From: Artemia franciscana
Taxonomy: Eukaryota; Arthropoda; Branchiopoda; Anostraca; Artemiidae
Length of the DNA stretch: 64,000 nucleotides
Assembly (NCBI RefSeq): GCF_032884065.1
Contig: NW_027062658.1
Span: forward strand, 1-64,000
Direction of reading: 5' to 3'
The position numbers and the translations under genes are program-made. Below the pieces are notes generated by a model that saw only the letters and a program-made list of their open reading frames with translations, was not told the origin of the DNA and searched no databases. Positions 44,264 to 54,339 of this stretch are shown here, in pieces. Numbering within the stretch: the first letter of the stretch is position 1; the number at the start of each line of letters is the position of its first letter.

Positions 44264-44595
44264 TCTATCTATCTATATAAAAACGAGTTGTGTGTATGCA
44301 TGTTTGTTTGTTTGTAAAAAGAGCGTTTGCATATGACGTCATTATTAGTACATACGGCTTTGTATATGCACAGACAATGGGAAAGCCAAGAATGTTGTAT
44401 ATTTGCAATTTTTACGTAGTTTGAAACACATATATAAATCTATCTATATTCACAGGTGGGACACAGGGACACAACTACAATGGCGCGTAACTAATATGGC
44501 GCATAACGACTTACGCGCGCGGGGGGGCTTGGGGGGGCGCGAAGCGCCCCACCAACTAGGTGTTGGGGTGGCGCAAAGTGCCACCCCAACAGTTA
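44264..44595 (+). mobile_element. Short nested Helitron
   Basis: It begins TCTATCTATCTATATAAAAA and CGAGTTGTGTGTATGCATG, a slightly different leader subfamily, includes one GACGTCATTATTAG word and a second copy of the helicase tail (ATGTTGTATATTTGCAAT), then the AT spacer and the usual 3' end. At about 330 bp it contains only ends plus the tail. Confidence 0.65.
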
Positions 44596-44700
44596 GTATA
44601 TATATAAAAATAAGTTGTCTGTCTGTCTGTCTGTCGAGTGACGTCATTATATGATGTCTAAATTATTTTATCATAAAACAATTCAAAAACAAATGTATTC
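44596..44700 (+). mobile_element. Helitron 5' end, head-to-tail with previous
   Basis: TATATATATAAAAATAAGTT and GTCTGTCTGTCTGTCTGTCG directly follow the TTAG end at 44595, then GAGTGACGTCATTATATGAT. No ORF1 follows; a tRNA-like segment comes next, as at 7301-7545. Confidence 0.65.
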
Positions 44701-44703
44701 AAG

Positions 44704-44778
44704 CCGAAGTAGCTGAGTTGATAAAGCGTTATGTTCCAGGTCCAAGAGGTTCTAGGTTCGAACCTTGGCTTTAGCATT
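44704..44778 (+). ncRNA. tRNA-like segment (SINE head)
   Basis: The sequence starts GCCGAAGTAGCTGAGTTG with a good A box (TAGCTGAGTTG) and has a B box GGTTCGAACCT in a CTAGG..CCTTGG arm. The acceptor ends pair over most of 7 bp (GCCGAAG with CTTTAGC). The anticodon arm does not fold, so this is a tRNA-derived SINE head or pseudo-tRNA. Confidence 0.55.
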
Positions 44779-45190
44779 AATACAAAAGAAGAAAAAATAC
44801 CAAAGTTTATATTTTTTCCAGCAAAGAATAACTTTTGCTTAAAGTTTTATATTGGCTCTAGACTTGTTTTAGAGTTTAACCAAGGAGCCGAAGCAGTCAA
44901 TTTGTAAATGTTTGACACTAAGAAGCTACAATATATGTTCAGGGAAGTATATACCTAAAACTGTGCTCCAAGATTGAGATAAAGCTCGTCACCAAACCAA
45001 AGAATTCACATTTTGCATTCATTGATGTTCACTTTTTAGAATTACCATGATAGTTGTAAGAATAGTCTTTGGACGATTTACATGGAAGAGTAGTGGTCGA
45101 GCTCCTCTTCAAACATTCGTATAGTTTCTAGAAAAGATCAGAAACTAAATACCGCATGACGTCTTACTTAGGCCTAGATATGATTTAAAA
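44779..45190. other. No recognisable feature
   Basis: Unique sequence after the tRNA-like segment. A SINE tail could not be delimited. Confidence 0.35.
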
Positions 45191-45194
45191 TACA

Positions 45195-45305
45195 TTTTAG
45201 AAATTAAATAAAATACGAAACTTTTTCAACTGACAGTAAGGATCGCTATTAAAACTTAAGATGAACAGAAACTATTAGATATAAGAGAGTGGCTGCCCTC
45301 TCCTA
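45195..45305. repeat. Diverged F17 hairpin arm
   Basis: AAATTAAATAAAATACGAAA, CTGACAGTAAGGATCG, TTAAAACTTAAGATGAACAG and GGCTGCCCTCTCCT follow the order of the F17 foldback arm. Only one arm is present. Confidence 0.55.
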
Positions 45306-46870
45306 AACCTCTTCGTCTTGTTTGTTTGCTACTTGTTTAGCTCAACTTTCATACCTTTCATTCTCTCTAAGTTTCTTCCTTCGATTTTGTGACACCATTT
45401 AAGCTGCTGTCTACTTTCATGCTGAACTAGAGATGCTTTTTTCTTTCTCGAGATTATTAAACATTTCTAATTATTTAAGTAAGTGCCGAACTTATAAGCC
45501 TAGTTTATACGTAAAATGGGGATTTTAAAAATTTGTAATAAATTTATAATAATAAATTTTAACAATTTAAGGATAATTTGTAAAAACAAGAGAAATGTTT
45601 CTTGGCTTAGGCGTTGAGAGGCAATAAAAATGTCATTTCAAGAAGGGGCCAATTATCGCTTGCGCTGAATAAAGCTAAAACAAACATGAGGTCAAATTTC
45701 AAATTTGTTTGTGGAATTCCTTTGGCCTAGCACCCTCGGGGCAACTATTTTAAGACAGCGGTTGGAGATAATTCTCATCTGTAACTGGCTTACGACCAGT
45801 TTACAGCCCAAATGAAACGTGTCTCCACCCACACACGAGAGTGGTTGTGGATCAGTTGTATTTACCTAATTGAGCGGTGCAGAGTTGTTAACTATGTTGA
45901 GTTCCGAGGAGAAAGACTTATACAGCAGGTTTTGTAGGGTTTAGAGGGAGTATTGGGTCCATCCCTACTTGGAAAAGAATGCAAAGTCTTGTCAATTCTT
46001 AACAACAAAAGAAAAGTCTCAAACAGATAGAAAATTTATCGCAATTTACAGAAAATTTGTAGTTGTACAGCTCTTCGTACTCCTCCACTTCTCCTACAAA
46101 TCTGACATGTTGAGAGCCAAAATAATTGGACAATATAACCACAGTAGCTCTCAAATGTGTCAGACAACACTCTGAGACACAACTTTGACCACGGCTGGAG
46201 GCTCTTACGGAACCGGTTTTAGACTGATTGGAAACCCGTTATATCTGGATTACCTCGCGGGTGGGCCCCCACTCTACTTCAAGGCCATGGTCACAAAACA
46301 GTTGCGTACAAAAACCCTTAGCTATTCTAATCTCAAAATCGTTGCCCCGTGGGTACTGAGCCTTAGAAAGCAAATGACGTCTTATAAATAAGGAAACCAA
46401 ATAATTAGGAAACAATGGATGTGGCAATGCTGTTCTACTAAGCAACCAACAATCTCCAAATAAATCACCTTTGCTGGCTACTTTTTCCTCTGGAAAATGG
46501 ACAACTCCATAGTTAATACGTAAATTATTGAAGGATCCTAATTACCTGTAATTAACAATTGTTTAGTTTTCTTCATATTGGTTGGTTTGTACCGAGTTAA
46601 CCACCACCGTTTGTTATGGTCGAAGAGGTTGCGATGAGGCTGTTTGTCTAACTTAGTGGTTCCCAGCCGATTTCAGGTCACATCCAATCAGGATATGTTT
46701 AAAGTTCTGATGTCTCACTGGTTGTATTTAAATTTTGTTACTCGAAATATTACATATATTCAACTAAAGGAAGCTCACAAGGCAATTTACTTGGCAACCA
46801 TTTGTTTTTAGATTATCCTCTAGGTTTTTTTGACGTCAATAAAAAATATTATCTGAACACAACACTTTTA
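45306..46870. other. No recognisable gene
   Basis: Anonymous sequence. The small open frames at 45969-46175 and 46185-46445 have no domain, splice or repeat support. Confidence 0.4.
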
Positions 46871-46871
46871 A

Positions 46872-47215
46872 TTGGATCTACTGCAACTGAACTTTTGTGG
46901 AACTAAACCCTCCTGCATCTCAACCCGGGTGCAACTGAATCCCGGTGTAACCCTTGTGCAACTATACCCACATTCAGTTCAACCCTCAATCAATTTAATA
47001 TCCGTAATACTTAAACATATTCAGCTCAATCCTCATTCAACTCAACCAACATGTAATTTGATTTTGTGTAATTCAACCCCAATTTTTTCCTACCCTCATT
47101 TTACTCGCTTTCTATACAATGCAACCTTCATTTAACTCAGTTCTCATTCAACTTAACTCCATTTAGCCTGACTCTGTCTATCTCGATCCCCATTCAAATC
47201 AACCAAAACCTTACA
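46872..47215. repeat. Degenerate CTCATTCAACTCAACC minisatellite
   Basis: Words close to CTCATTCAACTCAACC recur every 16-30 bp over about 340 bp with much decay. A weak reverse-complement counterpart (GGGGTTCAGTTAAATG, GTTGAGTTGTATGG) lies near 48307-48350. It is not a gene. Confidence 0.6.
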
Positions 47216-48635
47216 GACACATAAAAAAAGAAACGCTATCTCATAAAAAAAAACTTGCCGTTAATGCTCATTTAGGAATGACAACTAGTATTTAAAATTT
47301 TAAATTAAACGTAAATGGTTTATTTCGTAAAATTTTCTGGGAACTTTTAAAAAGAGCTGGAAACACTGAGAAGTGTCCCTTTTTCTGTTTTTTTTTTTTT
47401 TTTTTCATTTAAGTTTTTAGGGAAATTTTAAAAGAGTTACGAAGTAGGACGTTTATTTTCACCCCACTTTACAAAGACTTGGGCTAATTTGTTTAGCTAG
47501 CACACAGCCCTTGTATTAGAGCAGTCGTTCTTAAACGACTCTGCAAAAATTCAAACCTCTGCACAAGACCGTATCCAGGGGAGTTAGGGGGTTTGAACCC
47601 GGCCTACCGAAAATTTTGTCTAACTTTAACCCAACAAAGATGCAGATAAAAATTTCTTGATCTGTTTTGCTGCAATTACTGTAGAAGCCTGAATAAGATC
47701 ACAAAAATGAATAAAGATTGTCTCTGGTTCATCAAATCATGTATTGCAGAAAGTTATTTATTTTATTCGAAGTCTTATTGAACTTACACGCTTTTTATAA
47801 TTTCCTCATGACAACTGAATCGTAAAATATCTTATGCCACCGACACCTAATTTCAGTGTAAATTCTGCTATGTAAAGCCCTAAAATCATAAATAGTCTTC
47901 TACTGAAATCTTCATAATTGAAAATCATCATGCTGGTGTTTAAAATCCTCCTCTTGAATATTCTACCCAGTCACCATTGCAAGTGAAAGGTAAAAAAAAA
48001 AAAAGTTTTGAAAATAAAACAAATGAAAATAACTCATTCAAAATCAAAGCTGATTTGTTAATGATAGAAGATATTTGTTTTCCTCTCAACTCTAAAATTA
48101 TTTACGAAACGAATTCTTCAAAATTATGAAAAAGTACTTGATACCTGAACGAATCTTTTATTTTCTCTCTCTCTCTCTCTCTATAGCTAGCCAGTCACTG
48201 GAACATTGTAGGGACACTGAAATGGATAACCTTCTGAGGTTCTTGGAATTAGTGTTTTATTTCCCCAACTCTACAAGGCTGTGTATTAACTGGTGATTGG
48301 TTAAATGGGGGTTCAGTTAAATGCTGTTGAGTTGTATGGAAGCTCAGCTACATGGTTTCAGTTGCACACTCACCCCTTTTGCATAAATTATAAGTTCATT
48401 TGTGTGCACGTTTTTCTGTGCTCTTTAAATGTATTTGAATATGACACCATTTACATGAAAAGTGTTTTTTTTAAATAATGGCTCAAAGGTAAAGTCAGTT
48501 GAAGTGTGTGCGTCCTACCCGTGACCTAACAGAATATTGCCATTTCCCACTGGTGGTACATGTGCCCACGTTTTGAAAAGAAAAAATTTGAAAGAAAAAA
48601 TTAAGAGCCATTTAGAAGAAACTTGAGGTTGATAG
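47216..48635. other. No recognisable gene
   Basis: AT-rich sequence with a poly(T) run at about 47389-47406 and a CT repeat at 48165-48182. There are no supported frames. Confidence 0.4.
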
Positions 48636-48990
48636 CCACCCCAACAGCTAGATGGTTGCTATGACGATGACGTCATTAAAGGTATTTAAGAAAATCGTTC
48701 AAAGACAAATTTTTAATGGTAGGAAGACCGTGGACGGAAAAATGTTTAATTGTAAAATGACTGAAGAACCTACAATGGCAACAGCCGAGGAAGCTGCTCA
48801 AAGAGTATGCCAAAAAACTTGCCGCTGATAGAGAAAGTAAGAAAAGAAAGCGTACCGAGGAATCACAAGAACAGCAAGAAAAAAAGGCTTGCAAAAAACT
48901 ACAGACTAAAAAAAAAACTAAAAAGAAAAATGAAAAAAAACTTGAAAAAACTAAAAAAAGGTAAAAACCAAAAAAACCAAAAGGTAAAAA
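48636..48990 (+). mobile_element. Chimeric Helitron relic
   Basis: It opens with CCACCCCAACAGCTAG (48636-48651), the last 16 bases of a Helitron 3' end. This is fused directly to leader sequence GATGACGTCATTAAAGG and to an ORF1 start (48757, MTEEPTMATAEEA) whose charged repeats decay after about 40 codons into a CTAAAAA array (from about 48890). There is a frameshift near 48807. No Rep or helicase follows. Confidence 0.65.
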
Positions 48991-48994
48991 CCAA

Positions 48995-49690
48995 AAAAGT
49001 TTCATCTCGATCCCTCCACTCTAAGTGTTTTCAAGGTTTTAGGTTTCCCCCTCCCAAATGCCCCCCCCCCATAGTCACCAGATCCGGTCGGGATTCAAAA
49101 TAAGAGCTCATAGACACGATATCCTTCTAAATTTTAAATTTCATTGAGATCCAATCAGCCGTTCGTAAGTTAAAAATACCTCATTTTTTTCAATATTTCA
49201 GAATTAACCCCCCAAACTACCCCAAAGAGAGCGAATTCGTTCCGGTTATGTCAATCATGTATCTAGGACTTGTGCTTATTCTTCCCATCAAGTTTCATCC
49301 CGATCCCTCCACTCTAAGTGTTTTCCAAGATTTTAGGTTTCCCTCTCCCATATCCCCCTCAATGTGATCAGATCTGGTCGGGATTTAAAATAACAGGTCT
49401 GAGACACGATATCCTTCTAAACATAAAATTTCATTAAGATCTGATCAACCGTTCGTAAGTTAAAAATACTTCAATTTTTCTATTTTTTCCGAACTAACGG
49501 GCCCCCCACTCCCCCCCTCCAGATGGTCAAATAGAAAATTAATATGGTCCGGTCCCTGATACGCCTGCCAAATTTCATCGTCCTAGCTTACCCGGAAGTG
49601 CCTAAAGCAGCAAAACCGGGACCGACAGACCGATAGAATTTGCGATTGCTGTATGTCACTTGGTAAATACCAAATGCCATAAAAACTACA
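48995..49690. repeat. Two-unit repeat of 291 bp with terminal hairpin
   Basis: TTTCATCTCGATCCCTCCAC at 49000 recurs with one change (TTTCATCCCGATCCCTCCAC) at 49291. Both units share AAGTGTTTTC, TTTAGGTTTCCC and CCGTTCGTAAGTTAAAAATA. The right end has GGGACCGACAGACCGATAGA and the hairpin CACTTGGTA-AATACCAAATG. Sequences of this kind are dispersed in several invertebrate genomes (recalled, not searched). The 5' end abuts the Helitron relic. Confidence 0.6.
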
Positions 49691-50199
49691 AAAATTGCAC
49701 TGGAAGCCTAAAAACCTGTCTTAAAATTTACATACATAGAAGCAGGGTATATATAGAAATTTTGAATCTTTGTTGTAAAAGTATCTCTGGTGTATGATAG
49801 TAATGGAGAAATATATAAATTGAGCCATGGAACTCCATCCTTTCTAATGTCCCTCTATCTAACGAAGGCAGTTTCTCTTCGGCTCTTTTCGTAATTTTTG
49901 TCCAGTTATTTTTTCTCCCTCCTTAGCTTACTATTCCTTTTTTCTCTTTCCTTTTGTTTCACCTTTTGCTTTTGTTCTTCTTTGTTTCGTTTTTTGTTTT
50001 TTTTACTTATTTGATACGATTTTTGCCATTTTCCATTTGATATTTAATAGGTTATTTTATTTTAATGAGTAATTTTTGTGTGTGTTGTCAGTTTTTAGTT
50101 TTATAAATTTTAATTGATCCCTTCTCTGGTATGATATATATAGCACAAACAAATGATGATGACGATGATAATGACGAACATAAGAAACTATATAATTAC
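49691..50199. other. No recognisable feature
   Basis: Anonymous sequence with a GATGATGACGATGATAATGA run at about 50154. There is no gene. Confidence 0.35.
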
Positions 50200-50541
50200 T
50201 TGCCTATTTTTGGAGATAAGTGTCTTATTAGTTTGTCATATTTTGCACAGCCAGATGTTGTTGCTGCTACGATATCCATCTTTTTTCAATAAGAAGTATC
50301 TTCCTCGGTTGCGAAATCATTGACTTCGTCTTTAAATGTCCTATATTCTTCCTCCATAGCTTCTCTTTCATCTGCCAGACGTCTGACCACCTTTTGCTAC
50401 GATCTAGCGTAAACTAACCATCTTTGATGCACATTAAGTGACCAGGGATTTTTGAAGTTCAAAAGTAGTTCAGTATTTTCCTTTTGTAATGACGGCAGCA
50501 ATGCCAACAGCTTTAAAATAAGTTCTTCAGTCTTTTCAGAA
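50200..50541 (-). pseudogene. Degenerate exon, NFX1-type (ZNFX1-like) helicase
   Basis: On the minus strand a T-rich acceptor (TTTTTTTTTTAG) opens an exon encoding SEKTEELILKLLALLPSLQK, NPWSLNVHQRWLVYAR, LADEREAMEEEYRTFKDEV and MDIVAATTSGCAKYDKLI. The NPWSL..RW.VY motif and the A.TTSGCAKY motif resemble NFX1-type zinc-finger helicases, where the latter reads GMTTTGAAKY. ZNFX1 is an SF1 RNA helicase linked to antiviral and small-RNA responses. Stops at 50399-50397 (TAG) and 50288-50286 (TGA) break it. The identification rests on a few motifs. Confidence 0.5.
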
Positions 50542-51529
50542 CTAAAAAAAAAAAAAAATTAGTAAAGGAGAAAACTCAGTCCAATGAATTAGCCTCAAGT
50601 AAAAAAGCCTGATACATCATTTTTATCAGGTCACTCATCATATTCCTGATTTAATTTTACTGTATTACTGATCAACAATTCGTTGCGTGAGATCCTTCTG
50701 ATAACTGAATATTTTCTTGCGACCAACAATAGTTTTACAGCTAAAAATTTAGAAAGAAAATGAAAAGCAATCCCTTGCAAAGGAATTTACAAATACTTCT
50801 CTTGGAGGATGGTGCTCTTTTCTTTCAGAGTTTGTGTATGCGGACGAAAATGTGACCGTTTATTTCCCATAAACGTATTTCAGAAAAATAAGGGAGATAT
50901 CACCTTCTTTGTGCATCAACATTGCACAATGCAACTATTCATCAACATCAACTATTGTACATTGACTATACAATCTCAATAAGGTTTTGTTGGGTTTTAA
51001 ACACCCCCCTCCCCATGTGGATCTAATGGACCCCTTATGAACAGTCGGGAAATTGGTCCTTAATGTTGTGCTTTTTGAGACTTCGTGCACTTCAGCGTCC
51101 TTGAACAATGCACTGATCCCCACCCCCCACTATCAAAATCCGACTATTAACTAAACTAAAGCACCTAATCTTCTCAATATTCTGTTACACCTCAGTCACA
51201 GATACACCTTAGTACACCTTTGATATGATCTAGTATAGCACTTTTATATAAAACTGACCATGAATTACAAGTTCAAACGACAAAACCAAAATCCTTAAAC
51301 ACTTTGATTACGCTGACAATTGAGTCGCCTATTTAAAACCTGATTGGTCCTCCTGAAAACCTGTGTGAAATTTTCAACATTTTCGTTTCGTAGCAAAAAT
51401 TTCGTTTCGTTTCCTAATTTTCACTTTATAGATATTGGCACTACATGGGCAATTATTTTAGCTCTTGCAAGACAAGATGGCTTAGATAACAACTTATTCG
51501 TGGCACGATCCCTTTGTTACTAACAAAAA
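50542..51529. other. No recognisable gene
   Basis: Possibly an intron of the helicase relic. No supported frame was found. Confidence 0.35.
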
Positions 51530-51650
51530 AAGAGAAAAAAACAAGTTTTTTTTTGTCAACTGACTGCATGGAGCAATATTAAAACCTAAAACAAACAGAA
51601 ACTATTCTATACAGGAGCAGGACTACCCATTCCTAAACTCTGACTGTTTT
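51530..51650. repeat. Diverged F17 hairpin arm
   Basis: AAACAAGTTTTTTTTTGTCA, GGAGCAATATTAAAACCTAA and CAGAAACTATTCTATACAGG correspond to the start of the F17 foldback arm (59505-59590). It is an old fragment. Confidence 0.5.
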
Positions 51651-52156
51651 TCAAATCATGCCAGGAAATCCCCTTCCCTCCCTAAACCCAGCGTTAACCC
51701 ACAAATTCTTATACAGAGGCCCTTTTTTTAGACTTTTGAGGTACTATAAGACCGGATTTCGCTCGTAAATTCAGTTAGGAAAACTAGTTTTATTGATTTT
51801 GTTTATTGTGGTATGAAAACGGCATAAATGTCCTCCCCCCTCCTATCCATAAGAGAGAAATTTTTAGGTGTTGGAAATTTTGTATTATGCAACTAGATCA
51901 ACGATATCCTAAAATAGACATTTTTATCCTTCTTATTACATTTTTTACACTTTTTATACTTTTCTTTTTCCTAAAATACATGACCACAAATATTAACTCT
52001 TTCCCAACTAGAATATTGATAGCATTACCAGCCATTTTTCCCCCGTCAAGTATATTCTCTTTTACAGATTACCAAATTGACAACTGAGACAAGCAACTGT
52101 AAAAAAATCGTCAGCAAGAATTGGGATTAAAAGTACTTGTTTACCTTTGGATATTT

Positions 52157-52371
52157 CTAGTCAGATTCCTTTTGCCAAATTGAAATTTCATTTTGATTGC
52201 CATAGTCTTTCCAGTATTCTATATCCATTCGGTTTCTTTCCTGCGACCAAACGACATCGGAGTAAGAAAATTCTTCCATGTTGTCAATTTTTAAATATTG
52301 AGGATCCACAGAGTGAGTTACATACGCCTGCTTCCCATCTTCAAATACTCTTTACCGCTCCAGTTCCTCTG
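52157..52371 (-). pseudogene. Possible upstream exon of the same helicase relic
   Basis: On the minus strand an acceptor, AATGTTTTGCAG, is followed by EELER, a stop, then RVFEDGKQAYVTHSVDPQYL, KIDNMEEFSYSDVVWSQERN, RMDIEYWKDYGNQNEIS, IWQKESD and a stop at 52157. The composition is clearly protein-like. Strand, order and spacing fit an exon upstream of 50200-50541, in the variable region before the NPWSL motif. Family membership is a guess. The internal TAA at 52354 argues for a pseudogene unless the exon starts after it. Confidence 0.35.
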
Positions 52372-53106
52372 CAAAACATTAAGTTATGCTAAATTTTGGC
52401 TGAGCTGAGACAGGAGGTACAATCCAGCCTCACTCACAAGCAACTGCGACAAGATGAAATAGCTCCCTTTCCTTTAAATGGCCGAAAGGAACCTTCTAAG
52501 AAGAAATGAAAATTGCTGCCCAAAAACACTCTTTACCTTGGTTTCGAACCACTTCCCTTCCCAAGACACTATGTGATTCTTCCCATAATAATTGAATTTC
52601 TAGGAGCATATGCTAATAAATCTTATACATTCATTAAAAAGGATATTACTGAAATTATTCAAAATTACAGAATTTGAATTATTAGTTAAAAGACTTATCT
52701 AAGCATCTTCTAAGAAAGACAAATTGGACTATCCTATTCTAAATTTATCCCTTTAATTGACTTCTTCCAAATGAATAAAATCATTACTTTCTTTTGATCT
52801 TAATAATATCACTTTTATTAGTTAATTCTTACACATTCTTGCTAGCCTATGTTTGTTCAATACCACTATTTAACATAGCGGCTTTGCCGTTTTATTGATC
52901 ATTGTATTCCACGACGGTCACATGTAGATAAAATTACTTTTATATGCGTCTTCTTGCAACTATAGTAAATGTTGCTGTTGATCCTCTGTTTTAGATGAGA
53001 TAATAGAAATAAACTTTATGATCAACAAAATTTGTCTAGAAAAAAAATTCACAGTGTAAAAGCTTCGTTTCAGGTTATATAATTAAAAAAAAACTTTCCG
53101 AAAAAA
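52372..53106. other. No recognisable gene
   Basis: Anonymous AT-rich sequence. Confidence 0.35.
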
Positions 53107-54262
53107 AAGTTTTTCAAACAAAATAAAGGCCATTTAAACACAACATAAAGGCCATAAGATCAGCAGATACAAATGCCTGTTAAAATTCAAACTCAAAACG
53201 ACCAGAAATTACTATTAAAGAATAAATGAAACCCAAAATTAACAGAAATTAAATAAACCATCATAGCAAAAAATGTACAAAAAGTAATAATATAAATGAA
53301 TAAATAAGCGAGTAACGCTTAAATTGAATATGCAAATAAAGCTGAAAAGAAAAAAAAATTCCTATTGAAGTATAAATGAAACCCAAAACGAACAGAAATT
53401 AAATAAACACTCAATGCAAACAAACATACAATAGATACTAATATAAATGAACAAATAAATCTTAAAACGAGTGAAAGTTAAACTGAATTTGCAAATTAAG
53501 CTTGAAACGGACAAAACAAGATTTTGGGTATCGCCTCCTTCTCTCACTGTAAAAGTCTAGAACCTACTGCGTCATTGGCGCTTTACTGAAAACTATATGT
53601 GTCTTGAACAATATTGGAAAGTATAAACAGAGTCAAACTGAATATTTGATATATAATGATAATAAATGTTGAAATATCCACCAGGTCAAGATTTTATTTA
53701 ATTATAATTTTATTTTAATTTTAAATACTGTAAGAACTGGAAAAGAAAATATTTACAATATACTACGTTTTTTTGAAGTGCCAGTGATGCAGTAGTCTTT
53801 AGGTTTTTAATGTTAAGAAAGGGGGCAGCATCGAAATTCTTGTTTGTAGTGAACATATATTCGTCTTGAACAATTTTAGAAAGAACTAATAAATTAAACT
53901 GAATAGTTGATGTGTCATGATATTAATTGCAAAAAGTGCATCAGTTCAAAATTTTACTGTAATTTAAATGTATATTTTCAATATTAAGTACAAAAGAAAA
54001 TATTTGTAATATAATTCGCTTTCAGTAAAGTACCAACGACGCAGCAGGTTTTTAGACAGTTTAAGCATTACTCGCTTTAAGATTTATTTATTTATATTAT
54101 TTCTTGTTGTATGTTTTTTTGCTATGACTGTTTATTTAGTTTCTGTTTGTTTTAGGTTTCATTTATTTTTTAATAGTAATTTCTGGGTGTTTTGAGTTTC
54201 AATTTTAACAGGTATTTGTATCTGCTGATCTTATGTTTAAATGGCCTTTATTTGTTTGAAAA
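53107..54262. mobile_element. Foldback element of 1.16 kb
   Basis: The left arm (53107-53250: AGTTTTTCAAACAAAATAAA, GGCCATTTAAAC, AGATCAGCAGATACAAATGC, CTGTTAAAATTCAAACTC) is reverse complemented at about 54145-54262. An inner inverted pair is CCTACTGCGTCATTGGCGC (53560) against GACGCAGCAGG (54038). The centre has two direct copies of about 200 bp (53590-53810 and 53850-54055). A half copy lies at 28540-28830. No protein is encoded. Confidence 0.6.
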
Positions 54263-54339
54263 ACTCCTGTTTCGAAAAGTTTTTGAATTTATTTATTTTC
54301 CGTATTTAGTTACAATATTTGATTGTAATATTGATTGCT

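Larger units (their letters stand above)
39474..44595 (+). mobile_element. Rep/helicase Helitron, nearly full length, mutated
   Basis: The 5' end is TC-TATATATATAAAAACAAG at 39474 in an AT-rich target. The 3' end is the double hairpin followed by TTAG at 44592-44595. Inside is a single Rep-helicase gene (39724-44252) followed by a nested short Helitron sequence (about 44264-44595), so this 3' end may belong to the nested copy. The gene carries four stops, one small deletion and one frameshift. It is the closest thing in the window to the source of the non-autonomous Helitrons at 1-9 kb. Confidence 0.82.

Noticed and set aside
44704-44778. A functional tRNA gene
   Set aside because: A and B boxes are good but the anticodon arm does not fold; better explained as a SINE head.
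52510-52680. A plus-strand frame with LGFEPLPFPRHYVILP as an exon
   Set aside because: No acceptor or donor in phase and no family recognised; too short to support.
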